DNA of 64,000 nucleotides from Gammaproteobacteria bacterium (GCA_030427485.1 JAUICG010000021.1:34065-98064), one strand, 5' to 3'; shown: positions 53,105 through 62,989, numbered from the stretch's first letter. The notes: a model not told the origin generated them from the sequence alone. Made by a program: numbers and translations.

Positions 53105-54922
53105 ATGGCAGACAGGGTATTGCGCATCGGCGGTGCCAGCGGCTTCTGGGGTGACGCCGCCCGGGCCACACCGCAACTCCTGAATTCACCCGGCCTCGAT
53201 TACATCGTTTACGATTACCTGGCCGAGATAACCATGTCCATCATGGCCCGGGCCAGGGCGAAGGACGCGAGCAAGGGCTACGCGGCTGACTTCGTCAGCG
53301 CGGCGATGAAACCCAATCTGTCACTGATCGCCGAACGCGGCATCAGGGTGATTTCCAATGCGGGAGGCGTCAATCCCGGGGCCTGTGTACAGGCACTGCG
53401 CGAGGAAATCGCCGCGCAGGGACTGGCGCTCAAGGTCGCCTGCGTCACCGGTGACGACCTGCTCGACAACAAGGCGGCCTTTCAGTCCAGCGGTGTCACA
53501 GAGATGTTTTCCGGCACCGCATTCCCGCCGGCAGATAAAGTGCTCAGTATCAACGCCTACCTGGGCGCCTTTCCGATTGCACGCGCGCTGGACCTGGGCG
53601 CCGATATCGTGGTCACCGGTCGCTGCGTGGACAGCGCCGTCACACTCGGCGCCTGTATCCACGCGTTTGGCTGGGGTCGCGATGATCTCGATCAACTGGC
53701 GATGGGTTCACTGGCCGGCCACATCCTGGAATGCGGACCACAGGCCACCGGGGGTAATTTCACTGACTGGGAGCAGGTGCCTGATATCGCGAATATCGGC
53801 TATCCCGTCGCAGAGATTTCACCCGATGGCAGCTTCCTGTGCACCAAGCCCGCCGACACCGGCGGACTGGTGAGCACGGGCACGGTCAGCGAGCAGATGC
53901 TGTACGAAATCGGTGACCCGCAGGCGTATATACTGCCCGATGTCGTGTGCGACTTTTCCACCGCGCGCATCGAACAGGCCGGCAAGGACCTGGTGCGGGT
54001 ATCCGGCGCCACCGGGCGGCCGGCACCGGACACCTACAAGGTCAGCGCGACGTACGCGGATGAGTTCCGTGGCGGCACCTACATGAGCTTTTACGGTATC
54101 GACGCTGACAAGAAAGCGCGCGCGCTGGGAGAGGCCGTGTTCGAGGCGGCTCGTACGGTATTCAGCGCATTCGGCCTTGCGGATTTCAGCGAAACCAGCA
54201 TCGAGTTGCTGGGCACGGAAAGCCAGTACGGCGCCTTCAGCGAGGTCAGCGGCAGCCGCGAGGTCGCGATGAAAATCGCCGCCAAGCACCCGGATGCGAT
54301 GGGCATCGGTATTCTGCTCAAGGAAGCGGTCGGCCTCGGCCTGGCCACGCCGCCGGGCCTGTCAGGTTTCGCCGGCAGTCGGCCGAGCCCTTCGCCGGTC
54401 GTACGGCTGTTCTCCTTCACCGTGCCCAGGGTACAGGTACGGGTAAATCTGACACTGGGCGATGAAACGGTTGCCTGCGATGAATCTCACGGCGAGACGC
54501 TCGATTGTTCCGCCATCGAGCGTCCGGCCACCCCGACCGCCGACGTATCCGCGGGCATGGTCACCGTGCCGCTGGTCGCCCTCGCCTGGGGTCGCAGCGG
54601 CGACAAGGGTGACAAGGCGAATATCGGTATTATCGCGCGCCGCGCGGAGTACCTGCCCTATATCTGCGACGCACTGACGGAAACCGTGGTCAGTGAACGC
54701 TTTGCCCACTTCCTGGCGGATGCATCGCCCGGCAGTGTTGAACGCTTTATCCTGCCCGGCGCCCACGCGATCAATTTCCTGTTGCACGATGTGCTCGGCG
54801 GCGGGGGCGTCGCCAGTATACGCAATGACCCCCAGGGCAAGGGCTACGCACAGCTGTTGCTCTCCTGTCCAATCCCCGTACCCGCAACGATTGCGGCCAC
54901 TGTAGCGGAGTCCGAGCTATGA
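53105..54922 (+). CDS. atuA: AtuA-like acyclic terpene utilisation protein (DUF1446)
   Basis: A 605-aa AtuA-family protein. ATG 53105 (MADRVLRIGGASGFWGDAAR) is chosen. The N-terminal AtuA core has RVISNAGGVNPGACVQAL, VTGRCVDSAVTLG and LAGHILECGPQATGGNFTDW. The shorter C-terminal domain has LAWGRSGDKGDKANIGIIAR and GAHAINFLLHDVLGGGGVAS, so both AtuA domains are on one chain. The biochemical role of AtuA in citronellol/geranyl-CoA breakdown is not settled. It overlaps the carboxyltransferase gene by 4 bp. Confidence 0.92.
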   Translation: MADRVLRIGGASGFWGDAARATPQLLNSPGLDYIVYDYLAEITMSIMARARAKDASKGYAADFVSAAMKPNLSLIAERGIRVISNAGGVNPGACVQALREEIAAQGLALKVACVTGDDLLDNKAAFQSSGVTEMFSGTAFPPADKVLSINAYLGAFPIARALDLGADIVVTGRCVDSAVTLGACIHAFGWGRDDLDQLAMGSLAGHILECGPQATGGNFTDWEQVPDIANIGYPVAEISPDGSFLCTKPADTGGLVSTGTVSEQMLYEIGDPQAYILPDVVCDFSTARIEQAGKDLVRVSGATGRPAPDTYKVSATYADEFRGGTYMSFYGIDADKKARALGEAVFEAARTVFSAFGLADFSETSIELLGTESQYGAFSEVSGSREVAMKIAAKHPDAMGIGILLKEAVGLGLATPPGLSGFAGSRPSPSPVVRLFSFTVPRVQVRVNLTLGDETVACDESHGETLDCSAIERPATPTADVSAGMVTVPLVALAWGRSGDKGDKANIGIIARRAEYLPYICDALTETVVSERFAHFLADASPGSVERFILPGAHAINFLLHDVLGGGGVASIRNDPQGKGYAQLLLSCPIPVPATIAATVAESEL

Positions 54923-56541
54923 CGGTGTTTAACTCGAAGATCAATATCAACTCCGAGAACTACGCGAAGAACCGCCGGGAGATGCTGGAACTGGTGGACA
55001 AGCTGGGGGAACTCAACGCCCGTGGCGCGATCATCTCCGAGAAGCGCAAGGCGCGTTTCGAGGCCCGCGGTCAGTTGACTCCGCGCGAACGGCTCGCGCG
55101 CCTGCTCGACCCAGGCATGCCCTTCCTGACGGTGGGCAATCTCGCGGGCTACCTGGTGGATAGCAGCGACCCTGACAAATCCATCCCCGGCTCCACTATC
55201 GTTTCCGGCATCGGCTTTATCAGCGGCGTACGCTGCATGGTGGTGGTGGATGACAGCGGTATCATGGCTGGCACACTCACCACCGCCGGCGGCTACCGTG
55301 TGCGCCGCTGCGAGGAGATTGCGCTGGAGCAGAAACTGCCTTTTGTGCACCTGGTCGAGAGCGCCGGCGGCGACCTGATCAATTACACGGTTGAAGGTTT
55401 TTCCCAGGGCGGCATGCTGTTCGGCAACCTCGCCAAACTGAGCAAGGCCGGTATCCCGGTGATCTCCATCCTGCATGGCTCCTCCACCGCGGGGGGCGCT
55501 TACATGCCGGGGCTCAGCGACTACGTGATTGCCGTGAAAAACAATGGCCGCGCCTTCCTCGCCGGCCCGCCGCTTCTGAAAGCCGCCACCGGCGAGATCG
55601 CGACGGAAGAGGAACTGGGCGGCGCTGAAATGCACGCCAGCGTCTCCGGGCTGGCGGAGTATCTGGCGGAGAACGACGGACAGGCCGTGCAGATGTGCCG
55701 TGAACTGCTACAGCGGCTGCAATGGAACAAGGATTGCGCCACACCCCTGCGACGCGGATTCCGTGAACCGCTGTACGACGCCGACGAACTGGCGGGTGTG
55801 ATCCCCTGCGACTACCGAACGCCCTACGACATGCGCGAGCTGGTTGCGCGCGTGGTCGACGGTTCGGACTTCATGGATTTCAAATCCCGCTACGGTGCGT
55901 CCACTGTCTGCCTGCAGGCCGATATCTTCGGCCTGCCTTGCGGCATCCTCGGCAATAACGGTCCCATCGACCCGGAGGGTGCCACCAAGGCCACCCAGTT
56001 CCTGCAACTGTGCGAACAGTCCAACATTCCCGTGGTATTCCTGCAAAACACCACAGGGTATATCGTGGGCACCAAATCCGAACGCGCGGGGATGATCAAG
56101 CACGGCTCCAAGATGATCCAGGCGGTACGGAACCTGGGGGTACCGCGCATCACGATGATGACCGGCGCCAGCTTCGGCGCCGGCAACTACGGCATGTGCG
56201 GCCGCCACTTCGAACCCGACTTCCTGTATACCTTCCCCAATGCGCGCACCGGTGTCATGGGCGGTGAGCAGGCTGCGAAGACCATGTCCGAGGTGGCGCG
56301 CGGTAAAGCGGCCGCTCAGGGCCAGCAACCCGATGAAGAAGCCCTCGCGCAACAGGAAGCTTTCCTGGCCAACATTTTTGACAGCCAGTCCAGTGCCTTT
56401 TATACCTCAGGCCACATGCTGGACGACGGCATGATCGACCCGCGCGATACACGTAGAACGCTCGGTTTCCTGCTGGAAACGGTTTGGGAGAGCCGCCATC
56501 GTACGGTGCGACCGAACACTTTCGGCATTGCGCGCATGTAG
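54919..56541 (+). CDS. atuC: Acyl-CoA carboxylase carboxyltransferase (beta) subunit, AtuC/GnyB-like
   Basis: A 540-aa biotin-dependent carboxyltransferase for geranyl-CoA, methylcrotonoyl-CoA or a similar substrate. Signatures are RLARLLDPGMPFL, HGSSTAGGAYMPGLSDYVI, LGGAEMHASVSGLAEYLAEN and FGAGNYGMCGRHFEPDFLY. The second crotonase domain begins around DFMDFKSRYGASTVC. ATG 54919 overlaps the atuA stop. With AtuA upstream the geranyl-CoA branch is more likely than the leucine pathway, but typical leucine-pathway partners (isovaleryl-CoA dehydrogenase, HMG-CoA lyase) are not in view. Confidence 0.92.
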   Translation: MTVFNSKININSENYAKNRREMLELVDKLGELNARGAIISEKRKARFEARGQLTPRERLARLLDPGMPFLTVGNLAGYLVDSSDPDKSIPGSTIVSGIGFISGVRCMVVVDDSGIMAGTLTTAGGYRVRRCEEIALEQKLPFVHLVESAGGDLINYTVEGFSQGGMLFGNLAKLSKAGIPVISILHGSSTAGGAYMPGLSDYVIAVKNNGRAFLAGPPLLKAATGEIATEEELGGAEMHASVSGLAEYLAENDGQAVQMCRELLQRLQWNKDCATPLRRGFREPLYDADELAGVIPCDYRTPYDMRELVARVVDGSDFMDFKSRYGASTVCLQADIFGLPCGILGNNGPIDPEGATKATQFLQLCEQSNIPVVFLQNTTGYIVGTKSERAGMIKHGSKMIQAVRNLGVPRITMMTGASFGAGNYGMCGRHFEPDFLYTFPNARTGVMGGEQAAKTMSEVARGKAAAQGQQPDEEALAQQEAFLANIFDSQSSAFYTSGHMLDDGMIDPRDTRRTLGFLLETVWESRHRTVRPNTFGIARM

Positions 56542-56622
56542 CGCGCCAGACAGGCATCCCGGAGCGAATGACATGACTGCATCACCCGAAGCCAACATCC
56601 CGCTGCATGAGTGGAGAACACA

Positions 56623-58614
56623 ATGACACGATTTACCAGTATCCTGGTGGCCAATCGCGGCGAGATTGCCTGTCGGGTGATACGCACTGCCCGGGCACAG
56701 GGCTACCGCACCGTCGCGGTGTACTCCGATGCCGATGCCAAGGCTCCGCATGTCCTGCTGGCGGACGAAGCAGTGCATATTGGCCCGAGCCCGGTCAACG
56801 AATCCTACCTGGTGGCAGCCAACATTCTGGCGGCGGCCAAAGCCAGCGGTGCCGAGGCGATCCATCCCGGCTACGGCTTCCTCAGCGAGAATGCCGGCTT
56901 CGCCCAGGCCTGTGAAGATGCGGGACTGGTCTTTATCGGTCCTCGCCCGGACGCGATCGGGTTGATGGGCAACAAGGCGGAGGCCAAACGGCGCATGCTC
57001 GCGGCGGCCGTGCCGTGCGTACCGGGCTATGAAGGCGAAGACCAGAGCGATGCCACGCTGCTCGGTGAAGGTGCGAAAATTGAACTGCCGCTGATGGTTA
57101 AAGCGGCCGCCGGTGGCGGCGGGCGCGGCATGCGCCTGGTGCACGAGATGGGCGAGTTGGCCAACGCGATCAAACTGGCGCGCGCGGAGGCGACCTCGGC
57201 GTTCGGCAACGGCGACCTGATTCTGGAGAAGGCGATTACTCGTCCGCGTCATGTCGAGGTACAGGTTTTTGGCGACAGCCACGGTAATATCGTCCACCTC
57301 GGCGAACGGGATTGCTCGGTGCAGCGGCGGCACCAGAAAGTGGTGGAGGAGGCGCCCTGTCCGGTGATGACCGAGACACTGCGCCAGGAGATGGGCGCGG
57401 CCGCCGTGGCGGCCGCGCAGAGCATCAACTACCGCGGCGCCGGGACGGTGGAATTCCTGCTCGATGAACGCGGTGCATTTTACTTCCTGGAAATGAACAC
57501 GCGCCTGCAGGTAGAGCACCCGGTTACCGAAATGATCACCGGGATGGACCTGGTCGCGCTGCAGTTACAGGTCGCGCAGGGCGAGCCACTGGGGTTCACG
57601 CAGAACGAGGTGACATTGAGCGGTCACGCTATCGAGGTGCGACTGTACACCGAAGATCCCAGCCAGGATTTCCTGCCCACTTCGGGGCCGGTGGATCTGT
57701 GGGCCCCCCCGGAAGGCGCCGGTATCCGCGTCGACAGCGGTATATGCAGCGGCCAGGACATCTCACCGTTTTACGACCCGATGGTAGCGAAAATCATCGC
57801 CAGTGGTCCGACGCGCGATATCGCTCGCCTGCGCCTGATCGAGGCGCTCAAGGAAACCGTGTTGTTTGGCACCGGTCACAACCGCGATTTCCTGGTGGCC
57901 TGCCTTGAAAAAGACCGCTTTGCCGCCGGGGAGGCTACTACAGCCTTTATCGCCGAGGAATTTGCCGAGGGTGACATCGCCGCGGCACAACCCGTTTTTA
58001 CCGACAGCGCTGTCGCCGCGGTACTGGAACTGGCGCTGCAACACGAGGAAATGTATCGCAACAGCGTCCTCGTTGCGCCCGTACTGCGCGACTGGGCCAG
58101 CGCCAGCCCACTGGTGTCGCGCAAGCAGTATCAACACGGCGAGCAGGTGCACGATCTCTCGGTAACGCCGCTGGCGAGCAGACGCTACCGGGTCAGCAAT
58201 GCCGACAGCCACACAGTCGTGGAGTTATTCGCCATCGCCGACAGCACCGCCCATGTGGGGATCGACGGAGTACAACACATGGTGCGCTACCACCTGCCCG
58301 AAACCGGCAGACTGTACGTGTCCATCGACGGCCGCGCCGCACAATACCGTGACATGATTCGCCTGGACGGCGTGCAGGACGCGGCCGCCGGTGGCGGCAG
58401 CATTGTCGCGCCGATGCACGGCCTGTTGCTGGAGGTACGCGCCGCGGCGGGGGACACGGTCAAGGCCGGCCAGACCCTGGCGGTGCTGGAAGCGATGAAA
58501 ATGCACTACGAGATTGTTGCCGATGCGGCCGGCAAGGTAAGCGATGTGATGGTCGCCGCCGGAACACAGGTCGCCGCGGATGACCTGCTGATTACCATAG
58601 ACGTCGCGGACTAG
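56623..58614 (+). CDS. atuF: Acyl-CoA carboxylase biotin-carrying (alpha) subunit, AtuF-like
   Basis: A 663-aa subunit joining biotin carboxylase and BCCP. It has ILVANRGEIACRVIRTARAQ at the N-terminus, the ATP-grasp glycine loop KAAAGGGGRGMRLV, HIVHLGERDCSVQRRHQK-type NIVHLGERDCSVQRRHQKVV, and FLEMNTRLQVEHPVTEMITG. The C-terminal lipoyl-like domain carries the biotinylation site EAMKM with K626. ATG 56623 has GGAG upstream. It is 81 bp after atuC, so the three genes make one operon. The middle domain is less conserved, as is normal for geranyl-CoA/methylcrotonoyl-CoA carboxylase alpha chains. Confidence 0.93.
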   Translation: MTRFTSILVANRGEIACRVIRTARAQGYRTVAVYSDADAKAPHVLLADEAVHIGPSPVNESYLVAANILAAAKASGAEAIHPGYGFLSENAGFAQACEDAGLVFIGPRPDAIGLMGNKAEAKRRMLAAAVPCVPGYEGEDQSDATLLGEGAKIELPLMVKAAAGGGGRGMRLVHEMGELANAIKLARAEATSAFGNGDLILEKAITRPRHVEVQVFGDSHGNIVHLGERDCSVQRRHQKVVEEAPCPVMTETLRQEMGAAAVAAAQSINYRGAGTVEFLLDERGAFYFLEMNTRLQVEHPVTEMITGMDLVALQLQVAQGEPLGFTQNEVTLSGHAIEVRLYTEDPSQDFLPTSGPVDLWAPPEGAGIRVDSGICSGQDISPFYDPMVAKIIASGPTRDIARLRLIEALKETVLFGTGHNRDFLVACLEKDRFAAGEATTAFIAEEFAEGDIAAAQPVFTDSAVAAVLELALQHEEMYRNSVLVAPVLRDWASASPLVSRKQYQHGEQVHDLSVTPLASRRYRVSNADSHTVVELFAIADSTAHVGIDGVQHMVRYHLPETGRLYVSIDGRAAQYRDMIRLDGVQDAAAGGGSIVAPMHGLLLEVRAAAGDTVKAGQTLAVLEAMKMHYEIVADAAGKVSDVMVAAGTQVAADDLLITIDVAD

Positions 58615-58645
58615 CGCCGGCAGAGTGCGGAAGATCAGCTTTGCC

Positions 58646-58873
58646 TCAGCGCTTTGGTTCCAGGCATTCGCAGTCGCTAACCGGTGGCGTCATGTTGCGC
58701 GCAAATCTCATGCGCCCCCGACTCCGCGGCGAATTATACACTCCCTTCATGCCTTGCTCGGCGCAATAGCTCAGGCATTTTTTCTCCTGTACCGAGAGCC
58801 AGTACTGCAGCGATCCCCCGAGCGCTATCAGTAAGCCCAACCAAAAGACCACCGGGAAAAGCAATGACCGCAT
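58646..58873 (-). CDS. Small membrane-anchored protein with four cysteines
   Basis: A 75-aa protein: N-terminal membrane helix FPVVFWLGLLIALGGSLQYW followed by a periplasmic or cytosolic tail with a CLSYC pair and a DCEC pair. ATG 58873 has GGAGATAG upstream. The two Cys pairs may form disulphides or bind metal. I do not recognise the family. It is convergent with atuF and upstream of nothing obvious. Its size makes the call tentative. Confidence 0.6.
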   Translation of the reverse strand: MRSLLFPVVFWLGLLIALGGSLQYWLSVQEKKCLSYCAEQGMKGVYNSPRSRGRMRFARNMTPPVSDCECLEPKR

Positions 58874-58932
58874 TGCGCGCTATCTCCAAAGCCTGAAGCC
58901 CGACCCTATCGCGCAGCCGGTTCTGCCGCAAG

Positions 58933-59256
58933 TCACGAGACCAGGTCGCGCCCCACGGCGCCACTACCGCAATTCCAGCAAAACTCAAAGGACTCGTCGT
59001 TTTCTTCCGCGCAGTGGTTACACTTCCAGGGCACCGCATTCCTGTCACTGATTGCGCTCTCCAGGATCCGGCACGCCCTGTCATAGTCGGCGTCCCTGAC
59101 GACCCAGAGTTGAAGCCAGGTATCGAAGGGTGATACTTCACCGATCGCACCCGAAGCAAACTCATTCCTGACCACCAGCCTGACACCGTACGACTCGAGA
59201 ATGTTTTTTGCGTTGGCGACGATGAACCGGTTGCTGTTGGTGTAAACCATTCTCAC
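58933..59256 (-). CDS. DUF2007-type signal-transducing protein with C-terminal zinc ribbon
   Basis: A 107-aa protein. GTG 59256 is preferred, 8 nt after GGAGAGG, giving VRMVYTNSNRFIVANAKNIL, the usual start of DUF2007 (PII-like fold) proteins. The strand LQLWVVRDADYDRACRIL completes that fold. WKCNHCAEENDESFEFCWNCG is a zinc ribbon with two CxxC pairs. ATG 59289 is an alternative start. Function unknown; proposed roles in signalling come only from the family name. Confidence 0.8.
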   Translation of the reverse strand: MRMVYTNSNRFIVANAKNILESYGVRLVVRNEFASGAIGEVSPFDTWLQLWVVRDADYDRACRILESAISDRNAVPWKCNHCAEENDESFEFCWNCGSGAVGRDLVS

Positions 59257-59463
59257 GCTGCATACCTCTCCTGCGGAGTATATTCGCATTGCACCCTCGC
59301 AGCAGCCATCGTTGCGTAAAAAGCGCCTTGCCGGACAGGGGGAAAATCTCGCGAAAAAAACGCTTTAATCGTGTGTTGCGCGATGTACTGACTTATCATC
59401 AGCATTGTTGCGACGGCATGGGACGCGCCGTTTTCCAATACCCGGACCAGTCGAGGATACAAG

Positions 59464-61902
59464 TTGCACACATTTAGCAATGCACGCTGTTTTGCCCTTC
59501 ACACGCTCGTTGGTTTTCTGCTTGTTGTCGGGCCCGGGTGCAGCGATGGGGATAACTCCGCGAACCTGGGCACTCTGCAGGTTGCCCACCAACTGGAAAA
59601 CGAGCCTGGCGCAATGGACACAGTAAACCTGTATTCATCGATCAGCGGGCTGGACGATTCAGGCAGGGTTATTTTCGGGCCGATCAAATACCCCTATGCC
59701 GAAGAGCACACCCTGGAGGATGTGCCGACAGCGGTAGCGAGGCTGGTCATAGAGTATCGCCTGGCCAGCGGACGGCAGTTCGCCCTGGCGGACACACCGG
59801 TGGATGTTCGACGGAGCCAGGTCAGCCATGTCCTCGCCGTCGCTGCCGGCGCACCCAATCACGTGCAGGTGGAACTGGTCAACGACACCGACAATGCCGG
59901 TGGCGATGACGCCATGTTCGTTCTGTTTGATACACCCAAGGCCACCGGCAGCGCACAGGGGATAACACTGCTCACCAACTCCGGCAGCGCCGGTGCCAAC
60001 GCCACCGGCGTGGCGCTGAGCACGCTCTGGCCCAGCGGAAAACCGGACCAGCCGATGCTGACTTCACCCTATACCGGCATGTCCCGGCCGATCTACTCGT
60101 TCACCCTGGACGATGTGAACTCCGGACGACTGACCTTTTCCTACACCACGCCGGCGTCCGTGCACGATGGCAATGCGCCGACCGCCGCGGAGCACTATCG
60201 CTACGACAAGTTGGAAATCACCTACCTGAGCGACAACAGGAGCGGAGGTGGCAATCTTACCGCCATCGATTTTTTCGCGATTCCGCTGCAGGTTGAAATC
60301 ATTCACTGGGGCGATGAGGCACCGGACCCGCTGCAGACCAAGAGCATTTACACCTCCACACCGACGCTTCTCAAGACACTCAAGAGCCTGGCGCCGGACC
60401 GGATGGGCACCGCATTCAAAGACCAGTCCGGCGGGGAATACCACTTCCCGGTGGGCGATGCTTTCGACCTGTCCACATTCGCACGCGTGCTCTCGCCGAA
60501 CACGATTGCCGCCGCGTCTGCGAGCGGCTCTTCCGCGCCCTACCCCAGTTTTGGCGGCAGCCATGGCTACCTTGAGAGCCTGGTGGGTAAGACCTACGCC
60601 CTCAACGGCGCGCAGTATGGCGGCTACACCTACAAGGCAAAGTTTGAACGACACAAAGACGGCGGTTACATCGTGCACTGTACCGGCACCACGACCACCG
60701 CGCCGGCCGCGCCGCTGCCAGGCAATGCAGCCGTTACGCTTCACTTCCCGGCGGACAAACTGGATTTCTATATTTACGCCAACGTTGCGAACAAAATGTC
60801 GTACAGCGTGGCGGGATTCCCCTTCGTCGATGACTCGCACAGCACGGCCGAGGACAAAGTGAAGCTGGCGAATGCCAGTCCCTACGGGGCGATCGTAGGC
60901 GATATACAGGCTGCGTTGAATTTTGGTTTTCCGGGTGGGCGTTTCGATTCAAGCGCTGCGCGGCCCGCGACCATGCAGGATATCGACGCCTACTACGCCA
61001 GCGTACTGCTGCCCTATGCCTACCCGTATGGCGGGGCGCGAAAAACCAACGACGGTTTCTACAATGCCTACGCCGGACTTTTCTACTACCTCTCCGACGC
61101 GTACGGCCACGCCTTCAGCGACCGGCTGGCGGCTGCCAGCCCACTCTACTCTCTGCAAGCCGGCGATACGGTGCGAATCACGATTCTCAACGATCACCGC
61201 CTCGATACGCCCCTGGTGGACGCCAGCGGTACCGGACAGACAAAACTGCGCCTGAGTTGGCCCAGTGTGGCGGGTGCCACCGGGTACAGCGTAGAGCTCA
61301 GCCCGGAGCCGGCGCACAGTCAGGGGTCATTGTCCCCGCAGGACCATCCCATACAGTCGCATGAAATCACCGGCCTGACGCCCGGCACCGCCTACCTCGT
61401 GTCCGTCACCGCGACCGGCGAAAGCAACGGCCAGGCGATACAGTCCTCGACGCTACCCGTGCAGGGCGTGACCCAGGCTGATCCCGCAGCGTCCCGCGAG
61501 CGGGACGCTGCGGGGGCTGACCTGCCATCGTTCAAAGTGAGCCTGGGACTGACGCCAAACTTCAGCACCATGAGTTACACGCTAAACGGCCAGAAGGTGA
61601 AATACGAGGATGATGCCAGCGTGCAGGGTGTGATTGGCACCAATACGCTGAACCTGGGTATCCTGGATGCCAGCGGGAACGTTGTCTACCAGGGCACTTA
61701 CTTCGTTACGCTGGAGGACGCCGGCACAGGTAACTTCAATGTCGCAGCCCCGTTCGCGCTTGAGTACAACCTGCTGCCACTGACCCAGGCCGGACCGCCG
61801 GGGAGCCCCCCTTACCCGCTGGGCCCCGACCTGCCGCTTACAATAGGGACGCCGTTCACACCCAAGCCCTACTACAAGCACTTCGATGTGAAGTTTCCTT
61901 AG
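59464..61902 (+). CDS. Secreted GH64-like beta-1,3-glucanase with fibronectin III-like domain
   Basis: An 812-aa exported protein. The start is TTG 59464 with GAGGATACAAG upstream; no ATG is available near the N-terminus. A hydrophobic signal ends GFLLVVGPGCSDGDNS, perhaps a lipoprotein with a poor lipobox. Residues about 150-560 look like the GH64/thaumatin-like glucanase fold (ITLLTNSGSAGANATGV, GRLTFSYTTPA, LTAIDFFAIPLQVEI, DIQAALNFGFPGGRFDSS). A fibronectin III-like segment follows (RLSWPSVAGATGYSVELSPE, ITGLTPGTAYLVSVTATGES). The C-terminal domain is unassigned. It likely cleaves laminarin or related 1,3-glucans outside the cell. Confidence 0.8.
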   Translation: MHTFSNARCFALHTLVGFLLVVGPGCSDGDNSANLGTLQVAHQLENEPGAMDTVNLYSSISGLDDSGRVIFGPIKYPYAEEHTLEDVPTAVARLVIEYRLASGRQFALADTPVDVRRSQVSHVLAVAAGAPNHVQVELVNDTDNAGGDDAMFVLFDTPKATGSAQGITLLTNSGSAGANATGVALSTLWPSGKPDQPMLTSPYTGMSRPIYSFTLDDVNSGRLTFSYTTPASVHDGNAPTAAEHYRYDKLEITYLSDNRSGGGNLTAIDFFAIPLQVEIIHWGDEAPDPLQTKSIYTSTPTLLKTLKSLAPDRMGTAFKDQSGGEYHFPVGDAFDLSTFARVLSPNTIAAASASGSSAPYPSFGGSHGYLESLVGKTYALNGAQYGGYTYKAKFERHKDGGYIVHCTGTTTTAPAAPLPGNAAVTLHFPADKLDFYIYANVANKMSYSVAGFPFVDDSHSTAEDKVKLANASPYGAIVGDIQAALNFGFPGGRFDSSAARPATMQDIDAYYASVLLPYAYPYGGARKTNDGFYNAYAGLFYYLSDAYGHAFSDRLAAASPLYSLQAGDTVRITILNDHRLDTPLVDASGTGQTKLRLSWPSVAGATGYSVELSPEPAHSQGSLSPQDHPIQSHEITGLTPGTAYLVSVTATGESNGQAIQSSTLPVQGVTQADPAASRERDAAGADLPSFKVSLGLTPNFSTMSYTLNGQKVKYEDDASVQGVIGTNTLNLGILDASGNVVYQGTYFVTLEDAGTGNFNVAAPFALEYNLLPLTQAGPPGSPPYPLGPDLPLTIGTPFTPKPYYKHFDVKFP

Positions 61903-61915
61903 GAGCGCCGGGATA

Positions 61916-62344
61916 CTACCGGTACCTGTACACCAGGTAGGGGAGCCACGTCACCCAGGCGAGGAGCAGTGGCCATACGCGGCCCGAGGACAGATTGTAA
62001 TCCTCGAACAACCGCGACCACGAGTGGCCGGCGACATAATGGCCAAACAGAAACTCGAAGCAAAGCGTAGCCGCCAGCCAGATAAAACCGATCGCCAGCG
62101 CCTGTTTCGAGGAAGCCGGCAGCACGCGCCTCGACAGTATCGATACCGCCACGCCGATCAGCGCGGCGGCAATGAGCGTTGACAACTGATGGGCATGCAA
62201 TTCATCGAGAAACCTGCCGTAGGTCGCCTCGCGGAGAACCCCGTTGGCGATTGCCAGCAGCATCAACACCGGCCAGAACAGCGTGTAGACCCGGGTAACG
62301 CGCCCCGGCCGGAACCAGCTATCGACGGCTGTTTGCATAAACAT
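61916..62344 (-). CDS. Four-TM membrane protein of unknown function
   Basis: A 142-aa integral membrane protein with four hydrophobic segments: YTLFWPVLMLLAIANGVL, LIAAALIGVAVSILSRRVLP, ALAIGFIWLAATLCFEFLFG and VWPLLLAWVTWLPYLVYRYR. It has the repeated motif pattern of a small uncharacterised DUF family. ATG 62344. It lies convergent to the glucanase and divergent to the GDT1-like gene across 235 bp, in which I see no gene. Confidence 0.75.
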   Translation of the reverse strand: MFMQTAVDSWFRPGRVTRVYTLFWPVLMLLAIANGVLREATYGRFLDELHAHQLSTLIAAALIGVAVSILSRRVLPASSKQALAIGFIWLAATLCFEFLFGHYVAGHSWSRLFEDYNLSSGRVWPLLLAWVTWLPYLVYRYR

Positions 62345-62579
62345 CGCGAGCGGCGACTATGAGATGAACCGGCATGACCGCTACCCCCGCAGCATCTCTA
62401 CCTGTAGTCCTCCAGTATGTCATCGCAAGCCTGCCCCTGGCGATGCCTGATAGCCTCGGGGTAGTGGCGCGGTTAGAGCTTTGGCGCCCGATTGCGTACA
62501 CTGGGTTATTTTCTCCGGCTTTGCGTTGGTCTGCGCAGGGTTCAGATGAAAACCACATTGCCTTTGAGGGTCTGCTTGA

Positions 62580-62852
62580 ATGGACTGGAAAATTTTCCTG
62601 ACGATTTTTGCCTCGGTGTTCATTGCCGAACTGGGGGACAAAACGCAGTTGGCCACGATGTTGTTCGCCACTGACAAGGAGGTGAGCAAGTACACTGTGT
62701 TTCTGGCGGCGTCAGCGGCTCTCGTGGTGGCTTCCGCGGTGGGCGTGCTTGCCGGCACCCTGCTCGCCGAGTACATCAATACTAAATACCTGCATTACAT
62801 CGCCGGCGTCGGCTTTATCGGTATCGGGATATTCACGCTGTACAACGCGTGA
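62580..62852 (+). CDS. TMEM165/GDT1 (UPF0016) family protein, single-repeat form
   Basis: A 90-aa membrane protein with three TM segments and one copy of the E-x-G-D-K-(T/S) motif (AELGDKTQLATM). The family moves Mn2+/Ca2+ across membranes. Full-length members have two such repeats; single-repeat proteins of about 90 aa are thought to act as dimers. ATG 62580. No second half is present downstream. I looked for a Mn riboswitch in the 235-bp leader and did not find a convincing one. Confidence 0.85.
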   Translation: MDWKIFLTIFASVFIAELGDKTQLATMLFATDKEVSKYTVFLAASAALVVASAVGVLAGTLLAEYINTKYLHYIAGVGFIGIGIFTLYNA

Positions 62853-62989
62853 GCCCCGGGTGCCGCCCGCGCTAGCCAGAATGGTTTTCAGCGACTACCG
62901 ATGCGCGCAATCCGTGCGCCCCGCTATTGACTGTTCACCAGACGGCGGGGATAGTCGAACCCTGTTGGCGGCCCGTAGGGAGGTTTCGG

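Noticed and set aside
62345..62579. yybP-ykoY Mn riboswitch before the GDT1-like gene
   Set aside because: A CGGGGTAGTGG stretch near 62457 resembles the GGGGAGUAG loop and a short P1-like pairing is possible, but the second conserved internal loop is missing.
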